Part shown: positions 33,036 to 42,700 of the stretch, in pieces
Numbering within the stretch: the first letter of the stretch is position 1
How the letters are laid out: the number at the start of each line of letters is the position of its first letter
DNA from: Eupeodes corollae
Lineage: Eukaryota > Arthropoda > Insecta > Diptera > Syrphidae
Assembly: GCF_945859685.1 (NCBI RefSeq)
Contig: NC_079147.1
Location: 67,052,946-67,116,945, forward strand
Direction: 5' to 3'
DNA: 64,000 nucleotides
Notes under the pieces: generated by a model
Seen by the model: the letters and a program-made list of their open reading frames with translations, nothing else
What the model was told of the DNA's origin: nothing
Databases searched by the model: none
Made by a program: the position numbers and the translations under genes

Positions 33036-34075
33036 ATAAAGGCTTTTCTAATAAGGTCGAGTAGAAGTTGAAATGGAATAAAACAAGCTGTGTGTGAGAT
33101 ATTAACAAAATTATTTTTTTACTTGAAAAGCACATGTATGCCATTAAGCGTGAAATATGACATCATTCAAATACCCGCTTCGGCTTCTTACAGTGGCACG
33201 AATCCCAGTGGTCTAATTTTCAATGACTCGTCCGTAAATATCCGACTGAATTTGAGCTATGGCCTGTGTTATGTTCTTGTGGGATCGATCACTTGTGGTT
33301 TTTTTCTATAGACATGCGACTTCAAGAAACCTCACAGGAAAAAGGTTAGCGGAGACAAATCGCATGACGTTGGTAGCCGATTCACATCTCTCCTGTAAAG
33401 ATAACCTTAACCTCAAACCGTTCATTCAAAATGTCAATCGTGGCGTTTGCTGTGTGCCACGTAGCGCCGCGAAGTCCTGCTGGAACCACATGTCGTCTAG
33501 GTCCATATGGTTTAATTTTGGCCATAAGAAATTAGTTATCATCGTTATTTAGCGCTCGCTGTTGACGGTGATGGCCTAACTTACGTCGTATTCAAAAAAG
33601 TACCGACCAATTACGCCGCAGCCCCAAAATCCAAACCAAACGTTAACTTTTTGAGGATGCATTATCACCTGGTAAACCTCGCGTAGGTTGGTGTCATCCA
33701 ATAAACGGCAATTTTGCTTGTAAACACGGCGAACAAACGGCTTTGTCTATGATCATGAACTTTGAGCTCCTGGGTCAGTTGGATCTTGTACGGGTAAAGG
33801 TCGAAGTCCTGCAAAATTCAACAAATTGATGTCTGCGAAATGCCCAGTTCTTGTGCACGGCGAGGAAAAGACAGCCTCAAGTTTTGCTTTTACAGACCGC
33901 TGCGATGTTCTCGGCCGTTGTTGATTGAACTGAACCGGTCATCTCAAATTTATCAACTAAACTTTGAAGAGTCGACTGTGAAGGGTCTACCGTAAAATGG
34001 GTGCAGTGCGCGCACCAAAATGGCCGCCACGGGGACCAAAACTTACCCGCGCCAATTTAAAAACCTTATATAGGT
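33036..34075 (-). mobile_element. mariner-like transposon, copy 2, nearly full length
   Basis: From high to low coordinate the minus strand reads 'LQSTLQSLVDKFEMTG', 'AENIAAVCKS', 'VNVWFGFWG'-like text, then 'WHTANATIDILNERFEV' and 'FLKSHVYRK'. The last part corresponds to the family's third-acid region (LTPLDFFLWG), changed here to a stop-containing version. Possible short inverted ends are tataaaggcttttctaata at about 33,036 and the complement of tatataaggtttttaaatt at about 34,075. It is a pseudogene because of several stops and frameshifts. Confidence 0.7.
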
Positions 34076-34079
34076 AAAA

Positions 34080-36200
34080 CTTCCATGAACAGACCACGTA
34101 AAGTCGAAGAATTACCGGAGACCCTAGACTTCTATAAAAAAGACATCACCGTCATCCAGGAAATACGATGGGATAGGCCGGGTAAAAAGAGGATAAAAAA
34201 CTGCGATATTTACTATGGTGACTGCTACCACGAAAACCAACAGCGCTTATTTGGATGCGGCTTTGTCATTGGAGCCAGACTTAGAAAACAAGTCTTGAGG
34301 TATAGGTGCATCAACGAGCGCCTAATGACCATCCGCATTAATATGCGTGCACGCCACATAGAAGAGAACGATATCAACTTTAAAGAAATATTCTTCGAAC
34401 TCTTAGACAAAAAACATGAGCAGTGTCCTAGCTACGATATTAAAATTGATCTGGGCGATTTAAATGTCAAGCAAGGAAGGGAAGACATCTTTGTTGGAAT
34501 AATCGGGAAAAACAGCACGCGAGACAACACTTCCGACAACGGCTTCAGACTCATCGAATAACGCGAACACGAACCAAACTCCCTCTGTCAGGCAGGATGA
34601 CCCATCAACATAGACGACGAAAGCCAACAGTCCCGTCCAACCGACTTAGACGAAGTAAAGATTACCATTTCTAAGCCGAAATATAATGAAGCCGCTGGAG
34701 CAGATGGATTGAATGCCAAGCTCTTCAAAGGAGCTGGAGATAATTTTGTTAGGGTCATGCACCAACTTATCTGTAAGATGTAGGCAGAAAAAGCCTTCCC
34801 GATATTGTTTTCCCGATTCTAAAAAAAGGAGACTCTCCAAACTACACGACCTAAAGCAGCATCATCTACCATCGCTTACAAAATCTTCTCTTCCGTAAAA
34901 TTTGCGAAAATCTAAAATCCATCATCAACAACCTTATAGTTCCTCATCATTGTGGTTTTAGACCAGGATAGTCCACAGTCGATCAAAAATTCACATTGCG
35001 GCAGAAAAACCCCAAGAACATCAAATCGTATCATTTCATCGAATTCAAGGCCACTTATAATAGCATCTACAGGGAGCTGTATAGAGCCATTTCTAGTCTT
35101 GGCATCTCGCCAAACTTTTCCGTTTGTGCAGGATAGCCATGGAGAATTCACGCTGCTCCATAAAGGTGGCAAACATCTTATCAGAACCTTTCGGGCAAAA
35201 CAGAGTACAATGTTGTCGTCAAGAAATGAATTAACACCCCGAACGTCTCGGTCAAAACAGAACCATCGACAGACCTTACTTTGAGGTAGTTAAGAACTTC
35301 GTCTACCTAGGATCCGCTTTTAACACAGAAAACAACACCAGCGCTGAGATCAAATGAAGAATAACACTTGCTTTCCACTGTTTCTTTGGGCTAAGAAAGC
35401 AATTGAGTGGTAAAGCCCCCTTTCTAAGCACCAAAGTGCCGCTATAAAAGACCATTATCATTCCCGTCCTGTTATAGGATGCAGAAGCATGGACTATTAC
35501 AAAAGCGGATGAAAGCACCTAGGGTCGTTTCGAGAGAAAAGTTCTTCGTGTGATCTACGATCCCGTATGCATAGAAGGGGACTGGAGAAGAAGTTGAAAC
35601 GACGAACTGTACGGGCTGTACAGCGACGTAGACTTCACCAGAAGGGTAAAAGTACAACGACTAAGATGGCTGGGTCACGTAGAGCGTATGAAAACCAATG
35701 CTCCAGGCCGGAAAGTCTTCGAATCCACACCCACAGAACAGCGCAGTAGAGAAAGACTGTGAATCAGTTAAAATCAAATGGGGTGGCGCAACAGTCCGTT
35801 GTGAACCAGGGCCTAGTGACTTACAACTCTCAACCATTCCTGTGTGCGAGTACTGTTGTCAGGAATGGAAGGGACCTACAATTTAAGGCCGAATCCGAAC
35901 GGCTAGTTTGAGAAAGCACTTTTTCATGACAAGAATTACTGTTGAAGGAATTGTCAATTCCTCGCAAGAGGCAGTACCCGCGAAAATTATTTTTTTTTTT
36001 TAAATTATGGTGGCACAGGCAGGGATTGAACCCAAGACCTCTTGCATGACAGTCCAACGCACTAACCATCATGCTACGGGTACTACTGTGAATCAGTTAG
36101 TGCGCACAATTTCAACCAACTTCTATCGCGAAATTGGAAACATCTAGGTAGGGGCCAGCTAAATGAGGAAGTTTGTTGGGTGAGGCCCAAGGTTAGGTTA
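34080..36200 (+). mobile_element. RTE LINE copy with internal deletions and SINE insertion
   Basis: The plus strand begins inside the endonuclease ('NRPRKVEELPETLDFYKKD', 34,085-34,561, with 'VIQEIRWDRPGKK' and 'DLGDLNVKQGREDIF'), jumps to the linker (34,620-34,760, 'ADGLNAKLFKGAGDN'), then RT in broken frames. The RT again lacks the YADD segment: near 35,190 it jumps to 'KQSTMLSSR' and 'ENNTSAEI'. The C-terminus ('VKVQRLRW' region, about 35,640) continues to about 36,200 after the SINE. Confidence 0.8.
35771..36084 (-). repeat. tRNA-derived SINE, copy 4, with 15-bp target duplication
   Basis: A 314-bp copy on the minus strand, flanked by the perfect direct repeat actgtgaatcagtta at 35,756-35,770 and 36,085-36,099. 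The tRNA-like head is at the high-coordinate end and the RTE-like tail at the low end. It is the cleanest SINE insertion here and postdates the RTE copy it sits in. Confidence 0.9.
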
Positions 36201-36276
36201 AAGTGGCTGTTGGTTGGGAAGTCCAACACACTTAGACCATAGTATGGTCAGTTGTGATACCACATGGATCAGTTGA

Positions 36277-37152
36277 TCAGCTTAACGTGTCGAACCAATT
36301 GGAGCTCCGAATGAAGCGTAGGAGACAAATAATGTCAGAATTTTTTAGATCGCTGGTATCGTTGAAGTAGTAGTCTCCAAGGTGGATTCTACGTCTTTGT
36401 GATAAGGCAGGGCATGTGCACAGAAGATGAGAGTTTATCTCCTCCTTCTCCTCGTCCATGCAACTCCTACAAAAATCATTTGCAGGGGCTCCAACACGAA
36501 TAGCATGCCTTCCTATCAAGCAGTGCCCAGTCAGGACAGCTATAACGCAACTAATGTGCAATCTACTCAGAAAGATTTATTGTTTTGAGCACCTGGCGCT
36601 AAGATTAGGCCAAATTAGTTTTGTCGCTAAACAGGTGGTGGTGTTATTCCAATTGAAGTTTGTTTTCTCTATAGTATCTTGCTTTAGCATGACTTTACAG
36701 GTAGCTAAGGGGATACCTATGCTAGCATTGTGGGCCAGCAGAGGTTAAGTTGTTCCGCTTTTTGAAAGTTCGTCAGCTTTGCAATTTCCTGGAATGTCTC
36801 TATGGCCCGGCACCCAGAAAAGTTGAATGTTGAACTGTGTAGCCATCTCCGTAAGAGATGATCGACAATTTAGGGCTGTTAGTTAGTTAGTGGAGACAGA
36901 GAGTCTAGGGACTTTAACGCAGCTTGGCTTTCCAAGAAGATGCGTATATCATTAGTTGACGTTTTAGTTAACGTTTTCTCTAAGCCATGATAGGACTTCT
37001 TTTATAACCAGGATTTCAGCTTGGAACACGCTACAATGATCGGGTAGACGAAAGGAGAGACTTAAGTTTAGTCTATCTGAGTATACGCCTCCACCAACCC
37101 CATCTTCCGTTTTGGATCCGTCTGCATAAAAGTTTATAGAATCATCGTTCAA
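36277..37152 (-). pseudogene. LOA RNase H and C-terminal CCHC-like region
   Basis: The first part (37,152-36,964) has 'NFYADGSKTEDGVGGGVYS' and 'FQAEILVIKEVLSW', the Asp and Glu catalytic segments. The last part (36,561-36,277) has 'AVLTGHCLIGRHAIRVG' and 'DFCRSCMDEEKEEINSHLLC', a C-x2-C...H-x3-C knuckle typical of the C-terminus of these proteins. The stretch between is broken by stops. Confidence 0.75.
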
Positions 37153-38270
37153 AAATGATGTATTCTCCCAATAAGACCCGGGAGTTTAGGCACTTTGAAG
37201 CTATAGTGATTAAACTGAGGATGGGGTTTGGTGTAGTCAATATTACTGTTCAAAATAGTTGTGTGGCCAATCCCGTTACTGATCCACAGAGAGGAGGCTT
37301 GAAGCCGTATGGCTGTATTAGCTGCCGTTTGCTTGCTGAAAATGTGCAGCGGTATTAGATGGAACAGAACATCAAGTGAGGCGGAGGGGGTAGAGCGAAG
37401 TGCTCCTCCCATACACAGGCTGGCTGTTCGTTGGACTTTGCTGAGTTTATCGCTATTTGTCGCTATATTTAGCGCCGTCCACCATACCGCTACTCCATAG
37501 GTAAGGATCGGCCTTATGACCGAGATATATAGCCAGTGTGTAATGCGGGGCTGTAGACCCCATTTATTACCAATGGTCTTTTTAGAGGAGAACAGGGCTA
37601 CTGTGGCCTTGTTTATTATCTCTTGAATATTAGGTTTCCAACTTAATTTCTTATCCAAAGTGAGACCTAAGTATTTTGCTTGTTCAGAGATTTTAAGTGG
37701 TACATCGTTTATAAGGCGAGGGTCAATAAGTGGGACTTTATATTTCATTGCCCATCTGGTGAGCTTATTTAAAGGGTTTTGTAAGAGTTCTTTTAGTATA
37801 TTGGGATGTAACTGCACCGTAACTGCAATAGCAACATCGTCTGCATAAGCAAACAATCTGTATCCCTCTCTTTCTAGAGTAATAAGTAAATTATTTGTTA
37901 CTAAGTTCCAGAGGAGAGGGGATAGGACACCACCTTGTGGCGCACCTCTGCTGACACCCCTTTGTGCAGTAAAATCGTCCAGTTTTGATTTGATAATCCT
38001 GCTTATCAGCATCTGAATAATAAATTCGCTGATCGACTTATCTACCTTCAGAGATGTCAATACACGTGCAATTGCAGATGTGTCGACATTGTTAAATGCA
38101 CCTTCTATGTCTAAGAAGGCAACAAGTGTGTACCCTTTATGATGGAGGGAATATTCGATTGTACTATACGTACTATACTGTGTTTCAACTGATTTCCCTT
38201 TGTTGTAGGCGTGCTGAGCCTTTGAAAGGAGGGACTTATAAATACTTGCCCTTAAGTGGATATCAATCAA
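37149..38270 (-). CDS. LOA reverse transcriptase, open, lacking N- and C-terminal neighbours
   Basis: An uninterrupted 373-residue RT: KAQHAYNKGKSVET (18-30), FLDIEGAFNN (52-61, first Asp), RGAPQGGVLSP (108-118), AYADD (141-145), then 'YLGLTLDKKLSWKPNI' (thumb) and 'ISVIRPILTYGVAVWW'. All catalytic motifs are intact. The Met start is internal to the original ORF2; upstream sequence is frameshifted. RNase H overlaps at the end in another frame (37,152), so a single frameshift separates RT and RNase H. Confidence 0.85.
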   Translation of the reverse strand: MIDIHLRASIYKSLLSKAQHAYNKGKSVETQYSTYSTIEYSLHHKGYTLVAFLDIEGAFNNVDTSAIARVLTSLKVDKSISEFIIQMLISRIIKSKLDDFTAQRGVSRGAPQGGVLSPLLWNLVTNNLLITLEREGYRLFAYADDVAIAVTVQLHPNILKELLQNPLNKLTRWAMKYKVPLIDPRLINDVPLKISEQAKYLGLTLDKKLSWKPNIQEIINKATVALFSSKKTIGNKWGLQPRITHWLYISVIRPILTYGVAVWWTALNIATNSDKLSKVQRTASLCMGGALRSTPSASLDVLFHLIPLHIFSKQTAANTAIRLQASSLWISNGIGHTTILNSNIDYTKPHPQFNHYSFKVPKLPGLIGRIHHF

Positions 38271-39130
38271 ACGTTCAAAAGTTTTGAGAAGGAATGATGA
38301 TAAGCTGATAGGTCTTAGGTGTTTAGGGTAAACGTGGCTGGATTGAATTGGTCCAGAGGCGTTTTTCAGAGGATTGAGAGGATTTTGAGCAGCCTGGATG
38401 CTTCAGAGCAATCTTTCACGTTGCTACAGAAGTTTCTCAAGGCGATCGTTTGGTTTTCCGCAGTTCTTTTGTTCAGTTCAGTTCATATTTATTTGCAGTT
38501 TAAGGCTTAGACTATTTTATAATGAATTAAATTATTTAAGAGATACAGAAGCTTGTTCTTTACATCTACAATACAATAAATTTACGACAATATTTTAATT
38601 TTACTATGGTTATAATAAATTATTAAGGGAAAACACTACAAGAAAAAAACCCTTACATAATACTTAAAAACTAAAATTGCACAAAAACCCAAATTTTACC
38701 CAGGCAGTATAAGTTAAAGATTAAGTATGAGTTCATTATCTGAGTAAAAACACCTTTCAAAAAAGTTTTCTTGTAGTTTGTATAGGACAAATTTAATTGG
38801 GTTGACATTTGCTCTTTTGTGTAGACGAGTAGTTGAATAAAACCATGGCAAATTTAGCATAAGTTTCAGGATTTTATTTTGGCTTATTTGAAGCTTTTTT
38901 ATGTGCGTCTCAGCACAGTCAAACCATACTGGAGCACCATACGTTAGGACCGGTTGGAAAACGGTTTTAAAAATTAATATTTTATTATGTATGCTAAGTC
39001 TAGACTTTCTATTTATAAATGGATATAATATTTTAATTAAAAGATTGACTTTGTGGATTGTGATTGATATGTGTTTTTCAAAAGTCAGTTTTTTATCGAG
39101 CGTGACTCCTAAATATTTACAATGTTCAGA

Positions 39131-41017
39131 CTATTGAATATCAGTAGAGTTTATTTTAAGCATAGTTTGAGGAAGGAAACTTTGTTTTCTGCGTCTAGTG
39201 AACCACATAGCTTGACATTTTTCAGCATTAACTTTTATTTTCCACTTAGTGAAGAAGTTAAGAAGAGTGTCTAGTGAATTCTGTAAACTAGAAAGAGCTT
39301 CTTGAGGGAAAAGACTTGACGCAAAAAGCGCAGTATCATCTGCAAACATGGCTACTTCAGTATTGTTTCCAAAATGTGGTAAGTCTGACATAAAAATGTT
39401 AAAAAGGATGGGCCCAAGTACAGATCCTTTTGGAACTCCAAAGGAAATATCATACATGGTAGACTTAGCAATTCCAGTGGATACAAAAAATTTTTTTACT
39501 TAGTGTGCTTAGTAGGCTTTTAGGCCTATAACTAGTCGGGTTTTCTTTTGGTTTGCCAGGCTTGCCAATAGGAACCACTTTTGCTATTTTCCACTTTTCG
39601 GGGAAATAATAGAGTTTAATACAAGCGTTAAACATAAATGTTATGTATGTTATACCTTTTTTAGGTAACTCTTTTAATAAACGGTTACTAATACCATCAA
39701 GACCAGGTGATTTTTTTATTTTCAATTCTTTTACTAAGTTTTTTACTAAGCGGTTGTTGTTGATAAGTGTACTAGTTTGGTTAACAGAAGCACTCTCCAT
39801 TTCCCTAAGTTTATCCCTTACGAGAACTTCGGTTTGAACGTCGCTCAAGTGAGCTGATATATTATGATTTTGGCTAAATGTTTCAGCCAAAATGTTTGCT
39901 TTCTGTTCAGGAGTTACAAAAACCTCATTTTGAACTCGAAGGGGGGGAATATTTGAACCTTTTTTTTTAATTATTTTTGTGACTTTCCAAAACGGCTTGG
40001 ACCCTTTATCAAAACCAGTTTTGATTACGGAACATTAAGATCTCGTCTTTAATTCGGAAATTTAGGATTTTAAGATTAGTTTTAAATGTGTCCAACCTAT
40101 ACCGAATCCACTTTCTTCTCTCAGAATTTCGCAAAAGAATCAAATGTAAAATATTATCCGGCAGGGGCCGGGAATTTGAGTTATAATTGGCACATTGAAT
40201 CCTAGGAATAGATACCTCAGCAGTTCGCAGTATTACTTTTTCGAATGTATCCGTCACCGTGTCTATCTGTTCAAACGACTGAACATTGTTTAACGATAGA
40301 CTTCCTTCGTATAAGTTATCACAAATGTAGGACCGATATCTTTCCCAATTTGCAGAGGAATAATTAAAATGGCCACTAGGATTATTAAAAGAGCAATAAG
40401 TTTGTAGTTCTGTACAAACCGGCAAATGATTTGAACTCAATGCATTGATAGTTAAAGGTTGAGAGAAGTGTACTGCATTATTTGTTAAAAACATATCAAG
40501 AGTCGAAGGTTGTCCCGAGGAGGTACTAGGAAAGTAAGTAGTAACAGTTTGCTCTCAGACATCCCCAAAGTTGGTGTCTTGAATTAAAGTCACCACCTAT
40601 CAAATAATTTGAATTTGACCTAATCAATTTTAATAGGTCCCTTTTAAATTTAGTCTTTTTCTCATTATTACTATTTCCACCTGGGAAATAAAAAGAGAAA
40701 ATACTTAATTTGGATGTATTCTGTAAGTCTATCTCAACACCAATAGATTCAGCTACCTCGAGACTAACAGCTGGGATCACCGAATGTCTGATAGCCTTAT
40801 TAATTACAATAGCAACCCCTCCTCCCTTTGCGTGATGCCTATCTAGCCTATAGCATACATAATTTCCATTAGAAAATTTATTTTTATTTGTAAGCCACGT
40901 CTCTGTCAAAAGAGCAATATCAATTTTGTTTTTAATTATAAAATCAAAAAATTTTGTTTGTTTGTTTTGAATGCTTGTTGCATTCCAAGTAATAATTTTT
41001 GGGTTTTTGTTCATCAT
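39131..41017 (-). pseudogene. Jockey ORF2: endonuclease and RT, RT core partly deleted
   Basis: Endonuclease: 'IITWNATSIQNKQ' (Asn), 'IALLTETWL' (Glu), 'YLIGGDFNSRHQLWG' (D-x-N) at 41,017-40,526, then a frame change and 'SSNHLPVCTEL' (SDH position changed to SNH) at 40,494-40,009. RT entry: 'KKSPGLDGISNRLLKELPKKG' and 'WKIAKVVPIGKPGKP' (39,890-39,465). It then jumps to 'FGVPKGSVLGPILFN' and 'MFADDTALFAS' (39,457-39,131). The palm segment with FLDxxxAFDxVWH is deleted, so the RT is dead despite its FADD site. The thumb continues in broken frames to about 38,550. Confidence 0.85.
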
Positions 41018-42255
41018 ATTGAATAAATATACTTCACTGCAAGAGTGGTAATAACATTAAATTGCTCAGCTTTAGTACGACATGAGCTTAGTTTAGACAT
41101 AACATCATTAAGAAGACTTGAGATTTCTTCTAAAGAGAATAAAGAGTTATTGCTGTTTTGATCAAATATATTCGAGTTGTTTGCTTTTGGACTCTCTGAG
41201 CGTGTGTTGTTTTTGTAAGATGGACATGGACCAGTACTTGACGTAGACGCTTGTTGATGGTGAGTTCAATTTTTGTTAGAAACTTGCGGGAGTTGGGGAA
41301 ATTCTTCCATGGTGAATTTGACATGATTGGTCTTGGCTCTCGGTTGATTTATTGAAACCGATTTTGAGAGATAATTGTTGTTATTGTTTCGCGTTCGGGA
41401 GGATATTTTTTGCCGAATTTCGATATAGTGCTTTCGACTTATGCAAGATGGGTCGGTTGATTTGTGTGCACCATTGCAATTAGCACATTTAGTTGCCGAT
41501 GGTGATTCAGTGCACTCAGAGGTTTTGTGAGGACCGGAACATGAAGAACAAAAGCTTTTGACATGACAATGCATAGCACCGTGGCCATACATCTGGCAAT
41601 TGTAGCATTGTGTAATTTTGTTAGGCTGGTGTTTTTTATAATCCCACCTCACTAGAGTTTTAAGAACAGATTTATAGTTCGATCGAAATTCGTTCATTTT
41701 AATAGAACCACGTTCAATTATAATAATGTATTTGTAATGCACGTAATGCGAATTAGATGAATTTATTGTGATGGGTTTAACTTCAAGACATTTAATTCCG
41801 AGTGAAACAAGTTTATTCTTTAATAGTGTATGATCGTAGAGGTCTAAACCCGAGAGTACCACCTTAAATGGTCTACTTGCTTTTTTTTCATGGGAATAAA
41901 ACTCACGTGACTCATCTTTAAATGTTTTTACAATAATATTATAAGATTCAATGCTTGAACACATAACTTTAAGCCCCATAGAAATATTTTTTAAGAGGTA
42001 ATCAGTAATATGAAGTTTATCAATTAAATTTCTGAGGTCTTCACTTTTCGTTTTTAAAACAATGATTGGTGGAACAGATACTTTAGGTTTCACAATTTCA
42101 CCTTGCTCACTAATTCCACTATCCATGCGGTCATCGCATAATGTTTGGAGTGGTTGATAATAATTTTCATTTTTAAAGGATTTTTCCATTTTGGAACGTT
42201 TTACAGATTTGTATGGAACTTGAGTTTTTGGGGGGATGAAATCATCATCCTCCAT
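41014..42255 (-). pseudogene. Jockey ORF1 (gag-like, zinc knuckles) with premature stop
   Basis: This is an RNA-binding protein of the retrotransposon particle. The first 329 residues are open. A region ahead of the knuckles resembles the gag folding domain ('LSGLDLYDHTLLKNKLVSLG'). Three Cys-rich knuckles follow: CYNCQMYGHGAMHC, CSSCSGPHKTSEC and CANCNGAHKSTDPSC. A TGA at 41,266-41,268 stops it. The same frame then stays open for about 80 more codons and ends at TGA 41,014-41,016, overlapping the ORF2 start ATG (41,015-41,017) as ATGA. The final segment is therefore probably the true C-terminus. Confidence 0.85.
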
Positions 42256-42349
42256 TTCACTACTTGATCGTTTTAAGCTAATTTTTGCTTGTCACTTAAA
42301 AACGCGTGCAGCTCTATCGACAAATGCCAATGCACTGCAGTTCTTTTGT

Positions 42350-42700
42350 ATATATCTTCAGTGATTCTTTATATGAATCCCAGTCAGACATGTCTCTAGA
42401 AGCCTTCGCTCTGTTAAAGAGTTGTCTGAATTCTTTTCGAAGTAGATAGCCCAGAGTTCCACCAGTGTGGTTTCTTTTTACCTCTTAATTGTATTTATAA
42501 GAGGTCATGCAGTATCTAGAGCTTTGTTTAGGGCTATTGTTAGATTATTGACTTTCTCGTCAAGATCTTCATTGTTGGAGGGGGTATTAAAGAGTTCAGG
42601 TTTTACTAAACTATTTAACGTTCTCTTGTATTTTGGTCAATTTGTTCTTTTTAGATTTCGATGGATGAGGCTCATGTAAGGAGGACACAGTTTTTCTGTA
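42350..42700 (-). mobile_element. LOA-type LINE, 5' portion (endonuclease-RT linker)
   Basis: The minus strand reads 'TPSNNEDLDEKVNNLTIALN' and, in another frame, 'RKEFRQLFNRAKASRDMSDW' then 'YKESLKIYTKEL'. This matches the linker at 21,380-21,330 ('KNSLKIYKQVLSSAKRQGW'). It is the upstream part of the LOA copy at 36.2-38.46 kb, displaced by the Jockey insertion. Confidence 0.75.

Larger units (their letters stand above)
36201..38459 (-). mobile_element. LOA-type LINE, 3' portion (RT, RNase H, 3' UTR)
   Basis: Contains an open RT (38,270-37,149), RNase H (37,152-36,277, frames broken) and a 3' UTR down to about 36,200. Upstream, in broken frame, are 'FCSNVKDCSEASRLLKILS' and the RT entry 'LRPISLSSFL'. 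The element continues at 42,350-42,700; a Jockey element separates the two parts. At the join, 'KIYTKEL' (42.35 kb) continues as 'RKTKR' (38.45 kb). The 5' endonuclease is missing. Confidence 0.85.
38473..42336 (-). mobile_element. Jockey-clade LINE, 3.9 kb, both ORFs, 13-bp target duplication
   Basis: Flanked by gcagttcttttgt at 38,460-38,472 and 42,337-42,349, the duplicated target inside a LOA LINE. ORF1 (42,255-41,014) is a gag-like protein and ORF2 (41,017 to about 38,550) an endonuclease-RT. Damage is a premature stop in ORF1, frame changes in the endonuclease and a deletion of the RT first-Asp region near 39,460. The 5' end appears close to full length (about 80 bp before the ORF1 Met). 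The 3' end shows TGAAC-like repeats instead of a plain poly(A). Confidence 0.9.
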
